64,000 bases of DNA from an uncultured Dokdonia sp. (lineage in GTDB: Bacteria; Bacteroidota; Bacteroidia; Flavobacteriales; Flavobacteriaceae): assembly GCF_947496725.1 (NCBI RefSeq), contig NZ_CANMDS010000001.1, positions 558,001 to 622,000 on the forward strand, read 5' to 3'. Shown piece after piece: positions 37,120-46,013 of the stretch (position 1 is the first letter of the stretch; the number at the start of each line of letters is the position of its first letter). Below the pieces are notes generated by a model. It was not told the origin of the DNA. It saw nothing but the letters and a program-made list of their open reading frames with translations, and did not search any database. The position numbers were made by a program, and so were the translations under genes.

Positions 37120-37793
37120 TAGACGACGAGCCTATGGCACGTGAGATTTTAGAAAGTCACCTTTCAAAAATTGGACAAATAAGCGTGGTAGCCTCTTGTA
37201 AAAATGCCGCACAGGGTTTTAGCGCTCTAAGTGCTCACGATGTAGACCTTGTATTTTTAGACATAAATATGCCAGAGGTTACAGGTCTTATGTTTGCCAG
37301 AGCAATACAAGGTAATACTAAGATTATTTTTACCACCGCTTATCGTGAGTACGCCATAGATGGTTTTGATCTTCAAGCAGTAGACTACCTACTTAAACCT
37401 ATCTCATTAGAAAGATTAATGAAGGCCCTACAGAAATTTTATAACGAAGTAGAAAAGCCAGCGCAAAAAACCATTACAGATACCTTTACATTTTTTAGAT
37501 CTGACCGTAAAATGGTGAAGGTAGACTTTAACAGTATACTTTATATAGAAAGTCTAGGTGACTATCTAAAAATTCACACGAACGATGAGATTATTGTTAC
37601 CCGAGAGACACTATCATCTGCTATAGAAAAATTGCCCACAAAACAATTCTTAAGAACCCATCGCTCATACGTAGTTGCTGTGCAAAAAATAGATAGCTAC
37701 ACAAATGAGCACATCACTATAGATAAAACCGTTATCCCTATAAGTAGAAGCTATCGAGATACAACGCTTCAGTCATTAAGTTCTATAAAATAA
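37095..37793 (+). CDS. LytTR-family response regulator
   Basis: 232 residues. A receiver domain (D10/D11, phospho-acceptor Asp56 in LVFLDINMPEVTG, Lys101 in YLLKPIS) is followed by a LytTR DNA-binding domain (about 125-228; ILYIESLGDYLKIHT, FLRTHRSYVVAVQKI). It overlaps the kinase gene by 25 bp, so the pair is co-translated. Targets are unknown. Confidence 0.93.
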   Translation: MGTYNAIIIDDEPMAREILESHLSKIGQISVVASCKNAAQGFSALSAHDVDLVFLDINMPEVTGLMFARAIQGNTKIIFTTAYREYAIDGFDLQAVDYLLKPISLERLMKALQKFYNEVEKPAQKTITDTFTFFRSDRKMVKVDFNSILYIESLGDYLKIHTNDEIIVTRETLSSAIEKLPTKQFLRTHRSYVVAVQKIDSYTNEHITIDKTVIPISRSYRDTTLQSLSSIK

Positions 37794-37807
37794 CGCAGTT
37801 TATTGCG

Positions 37808-37815
37808 TACCTTTG
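37808..37815 (+). promoter_or_regulatory. Putative -7 element of folE
   Basis: TACCTTTG, 15 bp after the LytTR regulator stop. It gives a leader of about 95 nt that contains a palindrome copy. No clear -33 element. Confidence 0.4.
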
Positions 37816-37865
37816 CAAGCCTTTAAAAGTCTTAACGACTGAGGTGAAAATAATGTGTTGATTAC

Positions 37866-37879
37866 GCTTTCGCGAAAGC
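37866..37879. repeat. Iterated palindrome copy 11 (folE leader)
   Basis: Perfect 14-mer within the full 22-bp form TTACGCTTTCGCGAAAGCGTAA, 34 bp before the folE ATG. Confidence 0.95.
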
Positions 37880-37913
37880 GTAAAAGACCCCATTAAAAGG
37901 AGTACCGCATACT

Positions 37914-38597
37914 ATGAAAACAGAATTAGAAAGACAATTAGATCAAATTGAAGCAATAGGTGATGACCACATAGGGACCAGCGCGGTTACCCCATTGCGT
38001 GCAGATGCTTTTGAAATGAGCAATGCAGATAAACTTGCAAGCATCCAGAAGGACGTCGCTCACATTATGGAAACCCTAGGGCTAGATATGACAGACGACA
38101 GCCTTAAAGGAACACCAAAACGAGTGGCAAAGATGTTTGTAAACGAGATATTTTCTGGTTTACATCCTGATAATAAGCCTAATGTTTCAGTATTTGATAA
38201 TAATTACAAATACGGAGAGATGCTAGTTGAAAAAAACATCACAGTATACTCTACCTGTGAGCATCACTTACTACCTATAGTAGGTCGTGCACACGTAGCA
38301 TACATCTCAAACGGAACCGTGGTAGGGCTTAGTAAAATGAACCGCATTGTAGACTACTATGCAAAGCGTCCTCAAGTACAAGAGCGACTCACTATGCAAA
38401 TCGTGCAAGAATTACAACGTGCTATGGGCACAGAAGATGTAGCCTGCGTTATAGACGCAAAACACCTTTGTGTAAACAGCCGTGGTATACGTGATATAGA
38501 AAGTAGCACGGTAACCAGCGAGTTTGGCGGGAAGTTTAAAGAAGAAGCTACACGTAGAGAATTTTTAGACTACATCAAGCTAGACACAGATTTTTAA
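37914..38597 (+). CDS. folE: GTP cyclohydrolase I
   Basis: 227 residues. It makes 7,8-dihydroneopterin triphosphate from GTP, the first step of folate and pterin synthesis. The zinc-site motif TCEHHLLPIVGRAHVAYI and the second cysteine motif HLCVNSRGI are present, as is GLSKMNRIVDYYAKRPQVQE. A purine-rich AAAAGGAG lies about 11 nt before the ATG. It ends just before a clear terminator. Confidence 0.97.
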   Translation: MKTELERQLDQIEAIGDDHIGTSAVTPLRADAFEMSNADKLASIQKDVAHIMETLGLDMTDDSLKGTPKRVAKMFVNEIFSGLHPDNKPNVSVFDNNYKYGEMLVEKNITVYSTCEHHLLPIVGRAHVAYISNGTVVGLSKMNRIVDYYAKRPQVQERLTMQIVQELQRAMGTEDVACVIDAKHLCVNSRGIRDIESSTVTSEFGGKFKEEATRREFLDYIKLDTDF

Positions 38598-38627
38598 GAA
38601 GCTACAGCTTGCTTATGCATACCTATA

Positions 38628-38659
38628 AAAAAGCGGTTTCTTTTTAGTGACCGCTTTTT
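38628..38659 (+). terminator. folE intrinsic terminator
   Basis: Arms AAAAAGCGGT (38628-38637) and ACCGCTTTTT (38650-38659). T-rich on the 3' side; the A-rich 5' side would also serve the opposite strand. Confidence 0.85.
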
Positions 38660-38688
38660 GAGTTTTACAATTAAGATATTTACCTTCG
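38658..38688 (+). promoter_or_regulatory. cysS promoter
   Basis: TTG (38658-38660), 20 bp spacer, TACCTTCG (38681-38688), one mismatch to TAnnTTTG. The -33 element overlaps the end of the folE terminator. Confidence 0.5.
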
Positions 38689-38712
38689 TTACACACATAA
38701 ATAGCACATCAA

Positions 38713-40197
38713 ATGCCTTTATACCAAGATCAAGAACTCACAGTTTACAACTCGCTTTCTGGAAAGAAAGAAATCTTCACACCTCTACTCGAGGGTTATG
38801 TAGGTATGTATGTGTGCGGTCCTACGGTATATAGTAATGTACACTTAGGTAATGTGCGCACCTTTATGAGTTTTGATATGATATTTAGGTATCTCAAACA
38901 CTTAGGTTATAAAGTGCGCTATGTGCGTAATATTACAGATGCTGGTCACCTCACAGATGATGCAGATCAAGGAGAAGACAAGATTGCAAAAAAAGCAAGA
39001 CTAGAGCAAATTGAGCCTATGGAAGTTGTACAGAAGTACACGCTAGACTTTCACGACATTCTCAATAAATTTAACTTCTTACCTCCTAGTATAGAACCTA
39101 CAGCTACAGGTCACATCATAGAGCAAATAGAAATAATCAAAAAGATTATAGACAACGGGTATGCTTATGAGAAAAATGGCTCTGTATACTTTGATGTAAT
39201 AAAATTTAATGAAGACCACGAGTATGGTAAACTCTCTGGCCGCAAGCTAGAAGATATGATTACAAACACTCGTGCCCTTAGTGCGCAAGATGAGAAGAAT
39301 AATCCTCAAGATTTTGCACTTTGGAAAAAAGCCGAACCTGAGCACATAATGCGCTGGCCTAGCCCGTGGGGTGATGGCTTCCCAGGGTGGCACCTAGAGT
39401 GTACGGCAATGAGTACAAAATATCTAGGAGAACAGTTTGATATACACGGTGGTGGTATGGATCTTAAGTTCCCTCACCACGAGTGTGAGATTGCTCAAAA
39501 TGAAGCTGCAATAGGTACAGAGCCAGTAAAGTACTGGCTACACGCAAATATGCTCACTCTTAACGGCCAGAAAATGGCAAAGAGTACTGGTAACAGTATC
39601 AACCCAGGTGAGATTTTTACTGGAGACAGTCCCCACTTAACAAAAGGATTTGCTCCTAGCGTTGCACGGTTTTTTATCTTACAGAGTAGCTACCGCAGCA
39701 TTATGGACTTCTCAAACGATGCATTACTAGCGAGTGAAAAAGGTTTTAACAGACTAATGGAAGCGCTTAAGATTGCAAAAAATCTAGACACATCTAAAGA
39801 AAGTAGCTTTAATGTAAACGACTGGAAGGCGTCTTGCTACGCCGCGATGAATGACGATTTTAACACTCCGATACTCATTGCACATCTTTTTGATGCAGTA
39901 AAGCAAATACACCTTATTAAAGACGGAAAAGCAACCATCACTGCAAGTGATCTGAAGTTATTACTTGAGACGATTAATGCTTTCGTTTTTGACGTACTTG
40001 GACTTGAAGACAATAACGCTTTCGCGAAAGCGGACGACTCAAAATTAAGTGGCACCGTAGAGTTACTTATAAAACTTCGTAAAGAAGCACGTGAAAACAA
40101 AGATTTTGCACTAAGTGACAAAATACGAGATGAACTTATAGCGCTGGGTATCCAGCTAAAAGATGGTCGTGAGGGTACTACCTTTACTGTAAACTAA
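38713..40197 (+). CDS. cysS: Cysteine-tRNA ligase
   Basis: 494 residues. Class I signatures: the HIGH-type region [17 protein letters not shown] with a zinc-binding Cys, the further zinc ligands in [10 protein letters not shown] and [10 protein letters not shown], and KMSKS as KMAKSTGN. The C-terminal part carries a palindrome copy read as AFAKA in a loop ([10 protein letters not shown]) just before the final helices. yidD starts inside its stop codon (TAATG). Confidence 0.97.
   Translation: MPLYQDQELTVYNSLSGKKEIFTPLLEGYVGMYVCGPTVYSNVHLGNVRTFMSFDMIFRYLKHLGYKVRYVRNITDAGHLTDDADQGEDKIAKKARLEQIEPMEVVQKYTLDFHDILNKFNFLPPSIEPTATGHIIEQIEIIKKIIDNGYAYEKNGSVYFDVIKFNEDHEYGKLSGRKLEDMITNTRALSAQDEKNNPQDFALWKKAEPEHIMRWPSPWGDGFPGWHLECTAMSTKYLGEQFDIHGGGMDLKFPHHECEIAQNEAAIGTEPVKYWLHANMLTLNGQKMAKSTGNSINPGEIFTGDSPHLTKGFAPSVARFFILQSSYRSIMDFSNDALLASEKGFNRLMEALKIAKNLDTSKESSFNVNDWKASCYAAMNDDFNTPILIAHLFDAVKQIHLIKDGKATITASDLKLLLETINAFVFDVLGLEDNNAFAKADDSKLSGTVELLIKLRKEARENKDFALSDKIRDELIALGIQLKDGREGTTFTVN
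40018..40031. repeat. Iterated palindrome copy 12 (in cysS)
   Basis: Perfect 14-mer, read as AFAKA near the C-terminus of cysteinyl-tRNA synthetase. Confidence 0.95.
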
Positions 40198-40451
40198 TGG
40201 CTTCTGCAAAGAAAATAGCAATTGCTCCCTTTTTAGGAATCATCTGGTTTTACCAAAAATTTATCTCCTCGTGGACACCTAGCACCTGTCGCTACTTACC
40301 CACTTGCTCTCATTACACCAAGACCGCTTTACAAAGGCACGGACTTTTAACAGGTGGAAAGCTGTCATTAAAACGTATTTTATCTTGCCATCCTTGGGGT
40401 GGCCAAGGATATGATCCTGTGCCAGAAAAAGAACCCTTAAATAATGACTAA
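40197..40451 (+). CDS. yidD: Membrane protein insertion efficiency factor YidD
   Basis: 84 residues. The family pattern is complete: [24 protein letters not shown] (with three Cys in the window), then [19 protein letters not shown]. It helps YidC-dependent membrane insertion. Coupled to cysS by a TAATG junction; in many genomes it sits with rnpA-yidC instead. Confidence 0.95.
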   Translation: MASAKKIAIAPFLGIIWFYQKFISSWTPSTCRYLPTCSHYTKTALQRHGLLTGGKLSLKRILSCHPWGGQGYDPVPEKEPLNND

Positions 40452-40547
40452 AGCTTTTTACTATCTGCCATTAAGGTTTTAACTTGCTGTCTATAATTAT
40501 AAACACAGCGTCATAAGTACGGTGCTAGAAAGATCAAAATAGAAAAT

Positions 40548-41486
40548 ATGTTTGCACTCAAATTTACTTGGAACCCAGTATCTGGATTAGATTTAGGTTT
40601 TATAACCATTCATTTTTACAGTTTGATGTTTGTAGTGGCATTCTCACTAGGTTTTTACCTAATGAAAAAAATGTTTCAACGTGAAGAGGTTGCTATAGAA
40701 AAGTTAGATAGTCTTTTTATCTACGCAGTCGTTTCTATACTACTGGGAGCGCGGTTAGGTCACGTATTTTTTTATCAAACAGAGCTTTTATGGGAAGACC
40801 CACTATCTGTAATACTTCCGTTTAGGTTTGTTCCAGAATTTGAGTTTACTGGTTTTAGAGGCCTTGCCAGTCACGGTGCTGCCATCGCGACTATATTTGG
40901 TCTTTATTTATACAATAAAAAAATCTTACATAAATCTGTGCTATGGATTTTAGACCGCGTAGTTATTACCTGCGCATCTGGAGCCATTTTTGTACGCATA
41001 GGTAACTTTTTAAACTCAGAAATGGTGGGTAAGATTACAGATGGCCCACTAGGTATACAGTTTGTGCAAGATGAGATTTCTGAGCGACGTGCTGTAAGCC
41101 TTACAAACATACAAAACCCAAAAAAGGCATATCAAGCCCTTACAGAAGATCCACAATTTGCCGAAATAATAAGTAGTATTCCTTACCGATACCCGGGGCA
41201 ACTTATGGAAGCATTTGGCTATGTATTTGTATTTATCATATTATACCTTTTATACTGGAAAACTGAGGCACGTAAAAAACCTGGATTCTTGTTTGGATTA
41301 TTTTTACTTCTTCTTATGACAGTGCGTCTTGTGGTCGAAAACTTTAAGAGAGAACAAGTAGAAGGTAGAGAGGACTGGATATTTAACCTTAACACAGGGC
41401 AAGTATTGAGTATTCCCTTTATCCTTATTGGACTCTACTTTGTTATTACCGCATTTACTAAAAAACCTATTAATGAAACTAATTAA
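40548..41486 (+). CDS. lgt: Prolipoprotein diacylglyceryl transferase
   Basis: 312 residues, about seven membrane helices. Lgt motifs are visible: FRGLASHGAAI, the signature RIGNFLNSEMVG, and the C-terminal YPGQLMEAFGY. It transfers diacylglycerol to the lipobox cysteine of lipoproteins. An internal loop of about 35 residues (SERRAVSLTNIQNPKKAYQ...) extends the usual form. Its 3' end overlaps the following lipoprotein gene by 14 bp, a fitting pairing of enzyme and substrate. Confidence 0.96.
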   Translation: MFALKFTWNPVSGLDLGFITIHFYSLMFVVAFSLGFYLMKKMFQREEVAIEKLDSLFIYAVVSILLGARLGHVFFYQTELLWEDPLSVILPFRFVPEFEFTGFRGLASHGAAIATIFGLYLYNKKILHKSVLWILDRVVITCASGAIFVRIGNFLNSEMVGKITDGPLGIQFVQDEISERRAVSLTNIQNPKKAYQALTEDPQFAEIISSIPYRYPGQLMEAFGYVFVFIILYLLYWKTEARKKPGFLFGLFLLLLMTVRLVVENFKREQVEGREDWIFNLNTGQVLSIPFILIGLYFVITAFTKKPINETN

Positions 41487-41970
41487 ACCCTTTACGCTAT
41501 CACTCGCTGCCTTATTAACATTAAGTAGTTGTAATAATACTAGTGGCTCTGATAAAGTAATAACTATGGAGACTCCCGCATTTAATAAAGAGGGAGAATT
41601 ATCACTATATAAAGCTTCTGGCAAACTTATAAGAACAATAGATGTAGAAGTAGCAGATACTGCCTTTGAGCAAGAAACAGATCTTAAAAATAGAGACCTC
41701 TTAAAAGCCCACCAAGGTATGTTATTCTTGTACCCAGAAGAAGATTTACGTGGGTACTTTATGAAAGACATACGCTACCCACTAGATATTATATTTATAA
41801 ATGGAGATAATAGAATCGTGAGCTTTGCAGAGAATACAACTCCTCTAGATGATAGTACATTTTTACCTTCTCAAGTACCAGCACAACTCGTATTAAAAAT
41901 AAATGGAGGTCTGTCTGAAGAATGGGTTATAGAAGTAGGCGACTATGTAGAATGGAAATTTACTAACTAA
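41473..41970 (+). CDS. DUF192 lipoprotein
   Basis: 165 residues from the ATG at 41473, which gives a proper lipoprotein signal (KLIKPFTLSLAALLTLSSC); an upstream TTG would bury it. The DUF192 domain follows (VEVADTAFEQETDLKNRD, GMLFLYPEEDLRGYFMKDIRYPLDIIFIN, VLKINGG). Function of the family is unknown. It is exported and lipid-anchored by inference from the lipobox LSSC. A strong terminator follows. Confidence 0.9.
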   Translation: MKLIKPFTLSLAALLTLSSCNNTSGSDKVITMETPAFNKEGELSLYKASGKLIRTIDVEVADTAFEQETDLKNRDLLKAHQGMLFLYPEEDLRGYFMKDIRYPLDIIFINGDNRIVSFAENTTPLDDSTFLPSQVPAQLVLKINGGLSEEWVIEVGDYVEWKFTN

Positions 41971-42025
41971 TACGATTTTACACCCACTAGTTACAATAAA
42001 GTGCTTTCTTAAAATAAACCACATA

Positions 42026-42069
42026 ACAAATCCTCCTATCAAACTTTTGATAGGAGGATTTGTTTTTTG
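42026..42069 (+). terminator. Strong terminator after lgt-DUF192
   Basis: A perfect 18-bp stem (42026-42043 and 42046-42063) with a 2-nt turn, then a T-run. It ends the plus-strand group that meets the minus-strand rpmB group. Confidence 0.93.
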
Positions 42070-42093
42070 TGCTCTTTTAAATAGATAGAGCAC

Positions 42094-42126
42094 AAAAAAC
42101 CCGCCTCAATAAATGAAACGGGTTTT
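42094..42126 (-). terminator. Terminator of the rpmB-rpmG-DUF4295 operon
   Basis: Arms AAAACCCG (42096-42103) and CGGGTTTT (42119-42126), followed on the minus strand by a T-run, 20 bp after the DUF4295 stop. Confidence 0.8.
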
Positions 42127-42146
42127 GAACTATCTTAAAGTAAAGC

Positions 42147-42299
42147 TTATTTCTTAGCTAAGAAATCGCTTACTTGATCTGGAGACATTACTGACTCAAC
42201 AAAAGTGTAAGCTCCAGTTTTTGGAGATTTTACCATTTTGATCGCTTTAGTTAAACGCTTTGATCCTGTCTGTAACGATGCAACTGATTTCTTTGCCAT
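42147..42299 (-). CDS. DUF4295 small basic protein
   Basis: A 50-codon gene with ATG at 42299 and TAA at 42147. The product starts MAKKSVASLQTGSKRLTKAI and ends DQVSDFLAKK; it is strongly basic in the first half. This matches DUF4295, a Bacteroidota family always seen beside rpmG, so a ribosome-linked role is plausible but unproven. It starts 3 bp after the rpmG stop. In relatives ftsY usually follows; here a terminator follows instead. Confidence 0.9.
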   Translation of the reverse strand: MAKKSVASLQTGSKRLTKAIKMVKSPKTGAYTFVESVMSPDQVSDFLAKK

Positions 42300-42302
42300 A
42301 AC

Positions 42303-42485
42303 TTATTTGATTTCTTTATGAACAGTCATCTTCTTAAGTACGTTGTTGAATTTCTTCAACTCCATACGGTCAGGTGTGTTCTTTTTATTTTTTGTCGTGA
42401 TGTATCTTGACGTTCCTGGTTGACCAGTCGCTTTGTGCTCTGTGCACTCTAAGATTACTTGTACTCTATTCCCTTTCTTTGCCAT
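42303..42485 (-). CDS. rpmG: 50S ribosomal protein L33
   Basis: 60 residues, starting [17 protein letters not shown] and containing [22 protein letters not shown], typical of L33. Only one Cys remains, so this is a zinc-free (C-minus) form. Middle gene of the rpmB-rpmG-DUF4295 group. Confidence 0.97.
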   Translation of the reverse strand: MAKKGNRVQVILECTEHKATGQPGTSRYITTKNKKNTPDRMELKKFNNVLKKMTVHKEIK

Positions 42486-42504
42486 CTCGGTTTACTTTAT
42501 GGGA

Positions 42505-42744
42505 TTATTTAGTTAAGAATCCGTTTGCGCGAGCCTCTTTAACAACCGCGTCGATTCCTTTCTTATTGATATTTTTTAATGCAGATGCAGACACTTTCAA
42601 AGTGATCCACTTATCCTCTGCTGGAAGGTAAAAACGTTTTTTCATAAGATTCACGTTAAATTTACGCTTCGTCTTATTCATCGCGTGGGAAACATTGTTT
42701 CCTACCATTGCTTTTTTACCTGTAAGCTCACAAACTCTAGACAT
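42505..42744 (-). CDS. rpmB: 50S ribosomal protein L28
   Basis: 79 residues, starting MSRVCELTGKKAMVGNNVSHAMNKTKR, the L28 signature. First gene of the small operon with rpmG and DUF4295. Confidence 0.98.
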   Translation of the reverse strand: MSRVCELTGKKAMVGNNVSHAMNKTKRKFNVNLMKKRFYLPAEDKWITLKVSASALKNINKKGIDAVVKEARANGFLTK

Positions 42745-42906
42745 TCCTAAAACTTTAAATAGTTATTTCAAAACAGGGTGCAAAAATACGTAATTTTATA
42801 GGTCACTACAAAACTTATTTCTAGTTTTTTCCTGTTAATTTATTTTATGGCTCTTATTTTTTACAATAGAGCTCTCTAATTTATATAATTGAAGGGGTTT
42901 TATCAC

Positions 42907-42920
42907 GCTTTCGCGAAAGC
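42907..42920. repeat. Iterated palindrome copy 13 (intergenic)
   Basis: Perfect 14-mer in the spacer between cinA and rpmB, 15 bp downstream of the cinA stop. Confidence 0.95.
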
Positions 42921-42935
42921 GTACCAAAAAACATT

Positions 42936-44186
42936 TTATCCCTCCTTACGTATCACATCTCTTAATAGCTCAAGTGCTTTATTAACACTCTTACCTATTA
43001 CTCTCTTGCGGTGATTACCCATCATAAAGTGATGTGCAGTAACTCCTTTATCTGTAGCGATACCTATGTATACTGTACCTACCTCTGCATCACTATCACC
43101 CTTAGAAGGTCCAGCATTACCCGTGGTAGATATCCCTATATCTGATTTATAGAGGCGCTTTGCGTTTACAGCCATTTGTGACGCTACCTCTGCACTTACT
43201 ACAGAATGTTTATCTATAACAGCAGGGTCAACACCTAGTATGTCTATTTTAGACTGTGTGGCATAGGTTACTAGACTTCCTTTAAGATATTGAGATGCGC
43301 CACCGTGCTTTGTAAAACGCTCTACCATTTGACCTCCTGTACAGCTCTCTGCAATGGCTATTGTTTTATTATGATCTACCAGCAGTTTTGAAACAACTTC
43401 TTCTAGCTCTCCATCACTTTCAAAACCGATAAAAATATCATCTATAAGTGGCAAAAGCTTTTTAGTCTGGATAGCCATTTCTTTTTCAAGCACATCTTGT
43501 TCTGGTCCAGATGTAGATAGACGTAAGCGCACTCTACCTAGTGATGGTAAGTAGGCTAGCTTTATAGTAGCGGGCAACTCATTTTCAAAAGTTTCTATAC
43601 GCTCTGCGATAGCACTCTCTCCCATTCCATAGGTCAGGAAGGTTTTATGCAGTATGTAGGGTAACTTAAACTGCTCTTGAAGCCTTGGTAGCACTTCGTT
43701 TTCCATAAGTCCCTTCATTTCATAAGGGACTCCTGGCATTGAGATAAAGACGGTGTCTTTATCTTCAATCCACATACCAGGTGCTGTACCAAATTTATTT
43801 ACAAGGATTTGTGCCTTACTAGGCACTAGCGCTTGTGTCTTATTTGCTTCAAGCATAGGTTTTTTTACATACTCCTTAAACAAGTATGTCACGTGATCAA
43901 GCACACTTTGATCAAGTACTAGCTCATCGCTGAAGTATTCACAAAGCGTATGCTTTGTAATATCATCTTTAGTAGGGCCTAGCCCTCCTGTGATTATGAC
44001 AAGGTCTGTACGACTTTGTGCTGCCGCAAAAGCTTCTAAGAGATGTGCCTTATCATCTTGTATAGACGTAATCTGATATACAGAAACCCCTATTTTGTTA
44101 AGAACTGAAGATATGTAAGCACTATTTGTATCTACAATCTGGCCTATGAGTATCTCATCACCTATTGTAATTATTTCTGCTCTCAT
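42936..44186 (-). CDS. cinA: CinA-family protein (nicotinamide-nucleotide amidase type)
   Basis: 416 residues. The N-terminal MoCF-type domain (about 1-170; TIGDEILIGQIVDTNSAYIS, TGGLGPTKDDITKH) joins a C-terminal CinA amidase domain (about 250-416; IAIAESCTGGQMVERFT, SVVSAEVASQMA, STTGNAGPSKGDSDAEVGTVYIG). It recycles NMN to nicotinate mononucleotide and cleans ADP-ribose-type nucleotides. Despite the name, a competence role is not implied. It begins directly after the Hpt gene. Confidence 0.94.
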   Translation of the reverse strand: MRAEIITIGDEILIGQIVDTNSAYISSVLNKIGVSVYQITSIQDDKAHLLEAFAAAQSRTDLVIITGGLGPTKDDITKHTLCEYFSDELVLDQSVLDHVTYLFKEYVKKPMLEANKTQALVPSKAQILVNKFGTAPGMWIEDKDTVFISMPGVPYEMKGLMENEVLPRLQEQFKLPYILHKTFLTYGMGESAIAERIETFENELPATIKLAYLPSLGRVRLRLSTSGPEQDVLEKEMAIQTKKLLPLIDDIFIGFESDGELEEVVSKLLVDHNKTIAIAESCTGGQMVERFTKHGGASQYLKGSLVTYATQSKIDILGVDPAVIDKHSVVSAEVASQMAVNAKRLYKSDIGISTTGNAGPSKGDSDAEVGTVYIGIATDKGVTAHHFMMGNHRKRVIGKSVNKALELLRDVIRKEG

Positions 44187-44522
44187 CTAGAAGTCTTCTT
44201 GTAACTCTTCAATTACCGTAGTAAGTGTATTTGTAATATCATCTAGCTTAGTCTGTATGGCAGATGTAGGCTTATTTGTATCACTCCACTTCTCCATTGC
44301 CTTAATTTGATCTAGAAGATCTATACCAAACATATCTAAGTTCGGTTTCATCTTATGCGCAAACTGATATGCCATTTTATGGTTTACATTCTCAATAGCA
44401 TTTTGCATAGACTCAAGATCTGGCGGTATCTCTTGTAAGAAAGTTGCTACTATTACTCCAACAAAATCTTCATCACCACCGGCGATCTCTCTTACTTTTT
44501 CTAGATTGTAATGTCTTGACAT
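44187..44522 (-). CDS. Stand-alone Hpt domain protein
   Basis: 111 residues, all helical. The phospho-acceptor histidine is His56 in YQFAHKMKPNLDMFG, the Hpt signature. It would shuttle phosphate in a multi-step relay. No cognate kinase lies beside it; candidates in the window are the hybrid-like kinases and lone receivers of the phytochrome locus, but that link is speculation. It lies 1 bp from the FAH-family gene and adjacent to cinA, which may be co-transcription only. Confidence 0.82.
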   Translation of the reverse strand: MSRHYNLEKVREIAGGDEDFVGVIVATFLQEIPPDLESMQNAIENVNHKMAYQFAHKMKPNLDMFGIDLLDQIKAMEKWSDTNKPTSAIQTKLDDITNTLTTVIEELQEDF

Positions 44523-44523
44523 A

Positions 44524-45138
44524 TTACTTTACGTTTATTGAGAACATCTCTGTATCTCCTATAAATCCTTTTAACTTATCATTTTCTTGCACTCGTGCAA
44601 CACCAGCTGGGGTACCTGTAAATATAACATCTCCTATCTTAAGTGTAAAATACTGAGAGACATAGCTTATTAAAGCATCTATTTTCCAGAGCATCTCCTT
44701 TGTAGAACCCTGCTGCACAACCTCTCCATTAGACTCTAGTCTAAATGAGATATCATCTACAGTCTCAAAATCTGATACTGGTAACCATTTAGTCCCTATA
44801 ACCGCAGCACCATCAAATCCCTTTGCCTTTTCCCAAGGTAATCCTTTTTCTTTAAGCTGCGCTTGTAGATCTCTCGCGGTAAAATCTATACCAAGACCTA
44901 TCTCATCATAATAGGTAGCAGCAAACTTCTCATCTATATATTTTCCTATCTTTTTAATTTTAATAAGCACCTCAACTTCGTGATGCACATCATTAGAAAA
45001 TGGTGGGATTACAAAGGGGTGTTTACTTAATAATATAGAAGAGTCTGGCTTCAAAAAAACAACCGGATGCTCTGGTCGTTCATTATCTAGCTCTTCTATA
45101 TGCTTTGCATAATTGCGACCTATACAAATAAGTTTCAT
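44524..45138 (-). CDS. Fumarylacetoacetate hydrolase family protein
   Basis: 204 residues, a compact FAH-fold enzyme. Visible motifs: ICIGRNYAKHIEEL, metal-binding EVEVLIKIKK, GIDFTARDLQ and FTGTPAGVARV. Members cleave or decarboxylate beta-diketo acids such as acylpyruvates. The exact substrate is not evident. It lies between the Hpt and DnaQ-like genes with 1-3 bp gaps. Confidence 0.9.
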   Translation of the reverse strand: MKLICIGRNYAKHIEELDNERPEHPVVFLKPDSSILLSKHPFVIPPFSNDVHHEVEVLIKIKKIGKYIDEKFAATYYDEIGLGIDFTARDLQAQLKEKGLPWEKAKGFDGAAVIGTKWLPVSDFETVDDISFRLESNGEVVQQGSTKEMLWKIDALISYVSQYFTLKIGDVIFTGTPAGVARVQENDKLKGFIGDTEMFSINVK

Positions 45139-45141
45139 AAA

Positions 45142-45915
45142 TTATCCTTTAGTATTAAGCTTACGTAGTTTTATTGCAGTAAGCACCTTCTTGGTATATA
45201 ATGGAAAGTCTGCATTTTGAATCCACCCAAAATATCCTGGCTCTTTATCCAGCACTTCTTCTACCTTCTTACCCTTATGTTTTCCAAATGTAAAAATCTC
45301 TACATCATCCTTATCATAACCTATAAAACCAGCAAAATCTGCATTTCTTTTACGCGTACTGAAGTCGCCTAAAAATTTCATATCGTTCTCCAGCTCATCA
45401 TATCTATCCAGCTGAGATTTTAAAACCTCATAGGTAGCCCAGGTATCTGCAGATGCGCTGTGTGCATTAGTTAGATCCTTATCACAATAAAACTTGTATG
45501 CTGCAACCAGTGTGCGCTGCTCCATTTTATGAAAAATATTTTGCACGTCTATCGCGTTGCGATTTTTCATATCAAAGTCTATGCCCGATCGCAGTAGCTC
45601 CTCAACCAGAAGCGGTATATCAAATCTGTTTGAATTAAAACCAGCAAGATCTGAGTCTTTTATAATATCATAAATCTCCTTTGCTCGCTCTGCAAAGGTA
45701 GGCTTGTCTGCCACATCTGCATCACTTATACCGTGTACTGCAGTCGTTACTGCTGGTATAGCTACCGTGGGATTTATACGTTCTGTAAACTCCTCCTCTC
45801 TTCCATCTGGAAAAACTTTAAGGATAGATATCTCTACAATTCTGTCTTTTGCAACATTGACACCAGTAGTCTCAAGGTCAAAAAAACAAATAGGTCTTGT
45901 GATTTTTAACTGCAT
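45142..45915 (-). CDS. DnaQ-like 3'-5' exonuclease
   Basis: 257 residues. DEDDh exonuclease motifs: Exo I FFDLETTG (Asp13, Glu15), Exo II GFNSNRFDIPLL and Exo III HSASADTWATYEV. A short C-terminal region follows (FTFGKHKGKKVEEVLDKEPGYFGWI), often attached to exonucleases in this phylum. It may serve as the proofreading epsilon or in repair. A -7 element abuts the ATG, which predicts a leaderless message. Confidence 0.9.
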   Translation of the reverse strand: MQLKITRPICFFDLETTGVNVAKDRIVEISILKVFPDGREEEFTERINPTVAIPAVTTAVHGISDADVADKPTFAERAKEIYDIIKDSDLAGFNSNRFDIPLLVEELLRSGIDFDMKNRNAIDVQNIFHKMEQRTLVAAYKFYCDKDLTNAHSASADTWATYEVLKSQLDRYDELENDMKFLGDFSTRKRNADFAGFIGYDKDDVEIFTFGKHKGKKVEEVLDKEPGYFGWIQNADFPLYTKKVLTAIKLRKLNTKG

Positions 45916-45919
45916 CTCA

Positions 45920-45927
45920 CAAAAATA
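45920..45927 (-). promoter_or_regulatory. -7 element abutting the DnaQ-like gene
   Basis: TATTTTTG on the minus strand, ending 4 nt before the ATG. A leaderless start is predicted; no clear -33 element. Confidence 0.45.
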
Positions 45928-46013
45928 CTTGTTTATAATTACAATATTTAAACCTCTAACTATTAAAAATCAAAGAAATGTTATCTTGGTATAAGATTTG
46001 ATTTCATTCTGTT

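Noticed and set aside
42936-44186. cinA together with the ComEA-like gene as proof of natural competence
   Set aside because: CinA is mainly a nucleotide-recycling enzyme and HhH proteins are widespread; no ComEC, ComF or DprA gene is in the window.
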